A program made the position numbers and the translations under genes. This document shows positions 1-4,420 of a DNA stretch of 7,677 nucleotides, in pieces. The notes beneath the pieces were generated by a model. That model did not search any database. It had not been told where the DNA came from and worked only from the letters and a program-made list of their open reading frames with translations. The stretch is from an uncultured Lachnospiraceae bacterium (lineage in GTDB: Bacteria > Bacillota_A > Clostridia > Lachnospirales > Lachnospiraceae). How positions within the stretch are numbered: the first letter of the stretch is position 1; the number at the start of each line of letters is the position of its first letter. The stretch spans positions 1 to 7,677 of the forward strand of contig CAJUGZ010000213.1 of NCBI GenBank assembly GCA_910585855.1, given 5' to 3'.

Positions 1-129
1 GTGAGGGCGAATTGCGCCCCGGTTCGTCCGGTTGGATGAACCGAAATCAGAAACCTTAGACTTTCTTACCGTTTGGAGCGGAGCAGGCAAAGGACAGGAG
101 TAAACCGCCTCTTGCGTCCGGTGAAAGCC
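1..129 (+). repeat. Partial copy (right half) of structured intergenic repeat
   Basis: This is the right half of the same element seen complete at 2839-3190 and 3251-3575; the left half lies before the window. Bases 5-20 match the 3' strand of the conserved long stem (GGGC, GAATTG, CGCCCC). They are followed by the shared CCGGTTCGTCCGGTTGGATG block (19-38) and by an outer arm ending in GTCCGGTGAAAGCC at 116-129. Reverse-complemented, the segment aligns over about 125 bases with 2839-2961, roughly 85% identical by eye. Read in the frame that stays open in the 2839 copy, this copy meets a stop codon (TAA) on the minus strand near position 60, which argues against a coding role. It is more GC-rich than the flanking AT-rich spacer. 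The repeat relationship is seen directly; the function is unknown. Confidence 0.85.
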
Positions 130-256
130 AATCTAATTCTTTTTGGCAGTGTCTTATCTCCAAAAGCCGAATGAAAGATAGTAACAGGATAGAAGAAAAA
201 GAGAAAAGATTATAAGTAAATTAGAAAATAAAAAATAAAAAAGGAGAAAAGTAAAA

Positions 257-2623
257 ATGGATGAAAATGAAATGGATCGTTGCCCTAATGAAGAGGAAGA
301 GCAGGGACAGGGGCAGATACCGGATTTGCTTGCTACATTAAAAGAAGATTTACAGAATTTATCGGGGAAAAAATTAGATAGTTTATTAGAGAGATGGAAG
401 GAGGTACTTTTTGGTGATCCCAAACATATTTCATTGATTCTTCTTGTTTTTTCAGAGGTGGGTGCTAAGATAAATGGAATTACTCCTATGGCGGATAATT
501 TTTTATTTTTAGATTTTCTTGCTCAATTAAAACAGGAACTTTTTTCCTGTGATGTCTTTTCCTATGGAGAGGAATTGTACGGAGAATATATGGAAGGAAT
601 TTATCGGGCAGCAGGTCATGTTTCTTATTATTTAAAGCCGGCTTTTTTAGAGAAGTATGTAAAAGAAGAGGTGGAAAAATATGAAGAGGTACGTAGAATT
701 TTAGAGGAACATTATAATGGTGATATTGCTGTCTGCCTGCAGCAGGATTTACAGGAACGGGTGGGATATCTTCCTTCGAAAGAGGAAATTGATTATTTAT
801 TGGAGCAGGCACAAGCCTTTGTCCGAATAGATGCAAATATGGACAAGGCTTTATTTTTTCTTTATCGGGTAATATTGCTTTCTTTGAAACGTTTGATAGA
901 TTTAGAGGAAGAGGAGTCTATGAGGGAAAATGAAGAACTGCTTCGTCATTTATTGAATATGTCAACGGTTTATCAGCTTGCCTTAGATGAAAAACACGCA
1001 CTGGATATATTAGAGTATGCACAGAAACTTGCTGTGGAAGAATTGGCTGTACAGAAATTAATAGGACAAGATTTGGATACAGAGGAAGAGATACAGGATA
1101 CTTATGGAGAATTGAGAAGGGAGATTCTTCGGAAAAAAGGACATATAAAAAGGGAACTGTATTTTAATAAGAAAAAGGTAACAAAAGAGGAGGTTCTTTC
1201 TGTCTATCAGGAGGCATTGGCACTTTCAGAGGCAATTTTTGGAAAGGAAAGTTCTCAGGCTGAGGAAGTCAGAAAGGATATTGTTTGGTTTCAGGCAAAT
1301 TCCGGGGAGCAGGAAAAAATTGCAGTTTTATTGGAACAACTGAAAAAAGCAAAGGAAGAGGAAGATATCGATGCGATAGAATCTTTACATGGCATTATTT
1401 CAGAGGTTTATAAACAGTCAGGAGATTTTGAAAGTGCAATTCTGCACTATCAGATAAAAGTAAGGATTCTTATAAATGAATATGGCGAAGATAGTGATGT
1501 AGCTGCCGATGCTTATAATGAGATTGGAGAGCTGTATGAAGAAGCAGAAAGATATACAGAGGCAGGGAGCTGTTATCGACACGCTTTGGCAAATTATAAA
1601 GAGTATCTTTTGCGGACACAGGAGGAAGATGCAGACGATCCAGAAACAATATTGATGAATTATGAGGAATGTCTTTATCATACTGGACGAATCTATCAGA
1701 TAGAAGGAAACTATGAAAATGCACTTTCACATTTTCATGAAGCACTGGATATTTTTGATTCTCGCTGTGAATATGCCGGTATAGAACGGGCAAATTATTT
1801 AAAAGCAATGGCAGAAACCTATGAAAAGATGCAGTTTATGGGAAGAGCAGAACACTATTATCTCTGGGCATGGGATACCTACCAGACAATAGCAGAGTTT
1901 AACCGGCTTCGAGAAAAAAACGCTTCTTTATTTGAGTCAGAAACAGAAGAATGTGAGGAAAAAGCCGAGCAGGTGCGGCTGCATATGAAAGAGATAGGAC
2001 TGAATCGAATGATCTGTCCAGTGGAAGAAATCGCTTATTTGGAGTTGAATCAAGAGGAGCAGAATTATTTTTTAAAACGGTTTGGGCAGCTTGTACGAAA
2101 ACGGTTAAAAGAGGAAGATATTTGGAAAAACTGGATTTTTCAGTGGAAAGTATATTATCGGATTTGTATGGAATGGCAGGAAAGAACAGAAGTTATTATT
2201 CCTTCTATTTTGGAAGAAGCATTTTCAATGTTGCAGCGTTATCTGAAAAAGGAAAGCGATGATAAAGAATTGATAAAATTTAGTGAGAGATTTTTTGCAC
2301 ATCTATCACAAGAAGAATATGAAGATGAGTGGGAAGAGGAATACAGCAGGTTTTATTATGCATTAGGAGATTTTTTTCATGCAGTATTAGAGTCTGATAC
2401 AGATTTTCGTTCTTTTCAGATATTGATCTGTGAACAGCTTCCTTTATGGGCAGAGGTATTTTCTTCTGTTTATTGTAAGGAAGAAGAGAAGTATAGTGAG
2501 TATGAAAAAACACTTCGCTATAAACAGGCGGTTTCATCTTCTGTTTTTGCTAAATGGATAAAAAATATTCAAAAAGATATACGGCGGGTTCTGGCCTGTA
2601 AGACGGAGGAAGAGTTATGGTAG
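257..2623 (+). CDS. TPR-repeat protein of unknown function (788 aa)
   Basis: This is a large, acidic, nearly all-helical soluble protein with no signal peptide or membrane segment, so it is probably cytoplasmic. TPR-like helix pairs are visible at about residues 373-405 (SEVYKQSGDFESAILHY), 415-448 (NEIGELYEEAERYTEA, CYRHALANY), 466-499 (GRIYQIEGNYENALSHFHEAL) and 510-543 (AETYEKMQFMGRAEHYY). These keep the usual small residue/Y/G/A pattern. A weaker TPR-like stretch lies at about 235-265 (MSTVYQLALDEKHALDIL). The N-terminal 180 residues and the C-terminal 180 residues are helical, rich in E and K, and not recognised. TPR arrays act as protein-binding scaffolds; no catalytic motif is seen, so the partner and process are unknown. 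The ATG at 257 is preceded by AAGGAG (241-246) at 10-base spacing. The gene stands alone: repeat copies lie on both sides, in inverted orientation, and no convincing terminator follows. It could be a regulator or scaffold of a system encoded elsewhere. Confidence 0.9.
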   Translation: MDENEMDRCPNEEEEQGQGQIPDLLATLKEDLQNLSGKKLDSLLERWKEVLFGDPKHISLILLVFSEVGAKINGITPMADNFLFLDFLAQLKQELFSCDVFSYGEELYGEYMEGIYRAAGHVSYYLKPAFLEKYVKEEVEKYEEVRRILEEHYNGDIAVCLQQDLQERVGYLPSKEEIDYLLEQAQAFVRIDANMDKALFFLYRVILLSLKRLIDLEEEESMRENEELLRHLLNMSTVYQLALDEKHALDILEYAQKLAVEELAVQKLIGQDLDTEEEIQDTYGELRREILRKKGHIKRELYFNKKKVTKEEVLSVYQEALALSEAIFGKESSQAEEVRKDIVWFQANSGEQEKIAVLLEQLKKAKEEEDIDAIESLHGIISEVYKQSGDFESAILHYQIKVRILINEYGEDSDVAADAYNEIGELYEEAERYTEAGSCYRHALANYKEYLLRTQEEDADDPETILMNYEECLYHTGRIYQIEGNYENALSHFHEALDIFDSRCEYAGIERANYLKAMAETYEKMQFMGRAEHYYLWAWDTYQTIAEFNRLREKNASLFESETEECEEKAEQVRLHMKEIGLNRMICPVEEIAYLELNQEEQNYFLKRFGQLVRKRLKEEDIWKNWIFQWKVYYRICMEWQERTEVIIPSILEEAFSMLQRYLKKESDDKELIKFSERFFAHLSQEEYEDEWEEEYSRFYYALGDFFHAVLESDTDFRSFQILICEQLPLWAEVFSSVYCKEEEKYSEYEKTLRYKQAVSSSVFAKWIKNIQKDIRRVLACKTEEELW

Positions 2624-2838
2624 CCTTTGGATGGTAAATAAATGTAAAATTAAGAAAATCTTCATAAATTTACTCGTTGTTCTTCATTTTTATTCGATAT
2701 AGTGAAGATACGAAAGAAAGATTTTTTTCATTCCTCTCTATTTTGGATTTGATAAGTATGAAATTTGCTGATAGATAGGGACAATGTATTAGATAGAAAA
2801 TTAGAAAACAAGGAGAATGGAAAAATTTCTTTTGGGTT
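2624..2838. other. AT-rich intergenic spacer with no gene seen
   Basis: This 215-base stretch follows the stop codon of the TPR gene and ends where the first full repeat begins. It is AT-rich and I see no RNA gene, clear promoter or supported ORF in it. A weak AAAATCTT (2655-2662) can pair with AAGATTTT (2718-2725) next to a run of seven T (2722-2728). The stem is all but GC-free with a loop of more than 50 bases, so I do not call it a terminator. Confidence 0.6.
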
Positions 2839-2945
2839 GCTTTCACCGGACGCCAGAGGAGGTTTGCTCATTTCCTTTGTTTGCTCCGCTCCGAACGGTA
2901 AGAAAGTCTACGACTTCTGTTTAGGTGCATCCAACCGGACGAACC

Positions 2946-3050
2946 GGGGCGCAATTCGCCCGTACTGCAGGCAAAACGTGGTGGGTGTAAGGAAGGATTT
3001 TACCAGCTATAAAGCAGTTTCTTTCTTATCATACGGGCTAAACACGCCCC
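2946..3050 (-). other. Long imperfect stem within repeat copy 1
   Basis: On the minus strand, bases 3050-3031 (GGGGCG, TGTTTA, GCCCGTAT) pair with bases 2965-2946 (GTACGGGC, GAATTG, CGCCCC). The two outer helices are perfect apart from one terminal T-G, and the middle 6x6 segment can form U-G, G-U, U-A and U-A pairs. The stem encloses about 65 bases and starts directly beside the hairpin at 3051-3091 with no spacer, so the two could stack. Comparison with 3373-3478 shows compensatory changes. Confidence 0.65.
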
Positions 3051-3091
3051 TTTTTTTGCATACCCTGCATGGAAGCAGGATATGCAAAAAA
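3051..3091 (-). other. Conserved TTCCAT-loop hairpin of repeat copy 1
   Basis: Minus-strand reading: a T run, then GCATATCCTGC, loop TTCCAT, GCAGGGTATGC, then an A run. The 11-pair stem has one T-G wobble and is extended by A-T pairs at its base. T precedes and A follows the stem on both strands, which is the reverse of an intrinsic terminator. The hairpin sits between the left arm and the long stem, exactly as in the copy at 3332-3372. Confidence 0.75.
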
Positions 3092-3185
3092 TTCTAGACG
3101 TTTCCGCAGAAGCCGAAGACTTTCTAACCATTCTCCGAAGTCGCAGACAAAGGAAACGAGCAAACCTCCTCTCGCTGTTAGTGGG

Positions 3186-3231
3186 ATAGCATAGGATAGA
3201 TTTTTAGAAAAGTTTGGATGCTATTTTTTTT
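3186..3231 (+). terminator. Weak terminator-like stem and T run
   Basis: ATAGCAT (3186-3192) pairs with ATGCTAT (3218-3224), followed by a run of eight T (3224-3231). The stem is only 7 base pairs, AT-rich and closes a 25-base loop, so this would be a poor terminator. It lies just outside the end of repeat copy 1 and could stop readthrough on the plus strand. This is inference from shape only. Confidence 0.25.
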
Positions 3232-3331
3232 GTTTCGGTGTCAAGAAACAGCCAGATTTGAAAACAGTGGGCAGCCTGCAGTGACTTCGGAAAAAGTTAG
3301 AAGTTTTTGACTTCTGCTTGAAAACCTAAGA

Positions 3332-3372
3332 TTTTTTTCACATACTGCTTTCATGCAGTGTGTGAAAAAAAA
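3332..3372 (+). other. Conserved TTTCAT-loop hairpin of repeat copy 2
   Basis: A T run (3332-3338), CACATACTGC (3339-3348), loop TTTCAT (3349-3354), GCAGTGTGTG (3355-3364) and an A run (3365-3372) form a 10-pair stem with one T-G wobble, extended by A-T pairs. Aligned to copy 1 in the same orientation, three stem pairs differ at both bases (A-T for C-G, C-G for T-A, T-A for G-C). The wobble is shared, and there is no one-sided change in the 11-pair comparison. Confidence 0.75.
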
Positions 3373-3478
3373 GGAGTGTGTTTAGCCCGCATAAATAGGA
3401 AAGAGGCTGTCTTGTGGTAGGTTGAATCTTTTGGTATGTCAGTTTTGTTTTGGCTGTCATGCGGGCGAATTGCGCTCC
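3373..3478 (+). other. Long imperfect stem within repeat copy 2
   Basis: Bases 3373-3392 (GGAGTG, TGTTTA, GCCCGCAT) pair with 3459-3478 (ATGCGGGC, GAATTG, CGCTCC). The inner 8 pairs are perfect, and the outer 6 pairs include one T-G wobble. Compared with copy 1, one inner pair changes from T-A to C-G and one outer pair from G-C to A-T. The internal TGTTTA and GAATTG strands are identical in both copies, which suggests a sequence constraint there. Confidence 0.65.
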
Positions 3479-3644
3479 GGTCTGTCTGGTTGGATGAATG
3501 GAGATGCAGAAGTCTTAGAACTTCTTGCTTTTGGAGAATTGGAACAGCAGGATGCTCACTGTTTTCAAATCTGGCGTCCTCTATCTGGAAAATTCTTTTA
3601 TCCATTCCGTTTCGAAAGATTTATTGAAGGAAAAGAAGAAAAGA

Positions 3645-3673
3645 ATGACGAAAGGAAAAGAATCATGTAGAAT
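3645..3673 (+). promoter_or_regulatory. Candidate sigma-A promoter for the two-component operon
   Basis: ATGACG (3645-3650; four of six matches to TTGACA) and TAGAAT (3668-3673; five of six to TATAAT) are 17 bases apart, upstream of the response regulator. GAAAAGAA occurs at 3630-3637, 3638-3645 and 3655-3662, overlapping the -35 and spacer. It may be a direct-repeat operator or just purine-rich leader. The promoter call is by eye and moderate at best. Confidence 0.35.
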
Positions 3674-3683
3674 AGGGGTGATA

Positions 3684-3719
3684 ATGAATTTAGAGAAAAG
3701 AGGAAAGCTGAAATGTTAA
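3684..3719 (+). CDS. Possible 11-codon leader peptide overlapping the regulator start
   Basis: ATG at 3684 opens an 11-residue frame (MNLEKRGKLKC) ending in TAA at 3717-3719, which overlaps the response regulator start codon at 3713. A GGGGTGAT sequence (3675-3682) sits just upstream but is too close for an ideal ribosome binding site. If translated, termination here would place a ribosome on the regulator start, allowing translational coupling. If the promoter at 3645-3673 is real, transcription would begin near 3680 and the frame would be almost leaderless. It may be chance. Confidence 0.2.
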   Translation: MNLEKRGKLKC

Positions 3720-4420
3720 ATGTACTAGTATGCGATGATGATAAGGATATTGTAGAAGCGATTGATATTTATTTGACACAGGAAGGGTATCAGGTATTTC
3801 GGGCATATGATGGGATAGAAGCAGTATCTGTACTGCGTAAGAATACGATACATCTTTTGGTTATGGATATTATGATGCCGAAATTAGATGGAATACATGC
3901 AACTTTAAAGATTCGGGAAGAGAGCAGTATACCGATTATTATTTTATCTGCAAAGTCGGAAGATACTGATAAGATATTGGGGTTAAATATTGGGGCGGAT
4001 GATTATTTAACAAAACCATTCAATCCTTTGGAATTGGTTGCAAGGGTAAAGTCACAGCTTCGCAGATATACTAAATTAGGAAGTGTCAATTTAGAAAAAG
4101 ATAGTAATGTATATAGAAATGGTGGGCTGCTGATTGATGATAATAAGAAAGAGGTAATGGTAGACGGCGAAGAAGTAAAGCTGACTCCGATTGAATACCA
4201 AATTTTGCTTCTGCTTGTGAGAAATGCAGGTCATGTGTATTCGATTCAGCAGATTTATGAAGCGATTTGGAATGAGGAAGCGATAGGGGTAGATAATACC
4301 GTTGCCGTACATATCCGGCATATTCGGGAAAAAATTGAAATTAATCCAAAAGATCCACGTTATCTGAAAGTAGTATGGGGGGTTGGGTATAAGGTAGAGA
4401 AAGGAGAGAGAAGCAGATGA
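3713..4420 (+). CDS. OmpR/PhoB-family response regulator
   Basis: This 235-residue protein is of normal length for the family: a receiver domain (about 1-120) and a C-terminal winged-helix DNA-binding domain (about 133-230). Receiver residues are all present: acidic pocket D8-D10, phosphoacceptor D52 in VMDIMMP, S79, switch Y98, and K101-P102-F103. The effector domain shows LTPIEYQILLLLVRNAGHVYS and the DNA-contact helix region NTVAVHIRHIREKIE, ending in VWGVGYKVEK. It acts in the cytoplasm, receives phosphate from the partner kinase and controls transcription; overall it resembles VanR-like regulators. The ATG at 3713 has AGAGGA (3699-3704) at 8-base spacing. Its end overlaps the kinase start by 4 bases (ATGA), a sign of coupled translation. 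No target gene is adjacent, so the regulon and signal are unknown. Confidence 0.96.
   Translation: MLNVLVCDDDKDIVEAIDIYLTQEGYQVFRAYDGIEAVSVLRKNTIHLLVMDIMMPKLDGIHATLKIREESSIPIIILSAKSEDTDKILGLNIGADDYLTKPFNPLELVARVKSQLRRYTKLGSVNLEKDSNVYRNGGLLIDDNKKEVMVDGEEVKLTPIEYQILLLLVRNAGHVYSIQQIYEAIWNEEAIGVDNTVAVHIRHIREKIEINPKDPRYLKVVWGVGYKVEKGERSR

Larger units (their letters stand above)
2839..3190 (-). repeat. Full copy 1 of structured intergenic repeat (RNA candidate)
   Basis: The element spans about 350 bases with outer arms in inverted orientation. The left arm at about 2854-2880 and the right arm at about 3147-3173 match as reverse complements at 25 of 26 positions (AGAGGAGGTTTGCTC core). The match continues more weakly inward through an AGAAAGTCT..CTTCTG block. 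Read on the minus strand the order is: outer arm, hairpin with TTCCAT loop (3091-3051), long stem (3050-2946), the shared CCGGTTCGTCCGGTTGGATG block, outer arm. I assign the minus strand because the single mismatch in the 26-base arm match, and the one in the hairpin, become G-U pairs only on that strand. One transition further in the arms (a C-A mismatch) does not fit. Short ORFs cross it but are unlikely to be genes. It may be a transcribed structured RNA or a non-autonomous mobile repeat; no transposase is nearby. Confidence 0.85.
3251..3575 (+). repeat. Full copy 2 of structured intergenic repeat (RNA candidate)
   Basis: This copy has the same architecture as 2839-3190 but the opposite orientation. 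The outer arms at 3251-3325 and about 3500-3575 are reverse complements: the outermost 21 bases (CCAGATTTG..CAGTGGGC against GCTCACTG..CAAATCTGG) differ at one position, which forms G-U on the plus strand. Pairing continues weakly inward to GACTTCTGC/GCAGAAGTC. Between the arms lie the hairpin (3332-3372), the long stem (3373-3478) and the shared CCGGTCTGTCTGGTTGGATG block (3477-3496). The outer-arm sequence is of a different subtype from copy 1, yet the arms match each other, as expected if pairing is what is kept. The right arm extends in sequence to GTCCTC (3576-3581), also seen in the 7599 copy. No target-site duplication was found. Confidence 0.85.

Noticed and set aside
211..216. TATAAG as a -10 box for the TPR gene
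   Set aside because: No acceptable -35 box lies 16-18 bases upstream, and the region is generally AT-rich.
2655..2728. Terminator for the TPR gene
   Set aside because: The only pairing next to a T run is a short AT-rich stem with a loop of more than 50 bases.
2765..3097. 110-residue plus-strand reading frame starting at TTG
   Set aside because: It is the repeat copy read through by chance: TTG start, no ribosome binding site, sequence matches the repeat in other copies where the frame is broken by a stop.
3051..3372. Repeat hairpins at 3051-3091 and 3332-3372 as bidirectional terminators
   Set aside because: The T run precedes and the A run follows each stem on both strands, the reverse of what an intrinsic terminator needs.
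2839..3575. Insertion sequence or CRISPR array
   Set aside because: No transposase, no target-site duplication seen, and no regularly spaced short repeats with spacers.
3351..3605. 84-residue minus-strand reading frame
   Set aside because: It covers repeat copy 2 in the equivalent frame; it lacks a supported start site and shows free amino acid divergence from copy 1.
3422..3719. Overlapping 63-82-residue plus-strand frames upstream of the regulator
   Set aside because: They begin inside the repeat, overlap each other in different frames and show no recognisable protein features.
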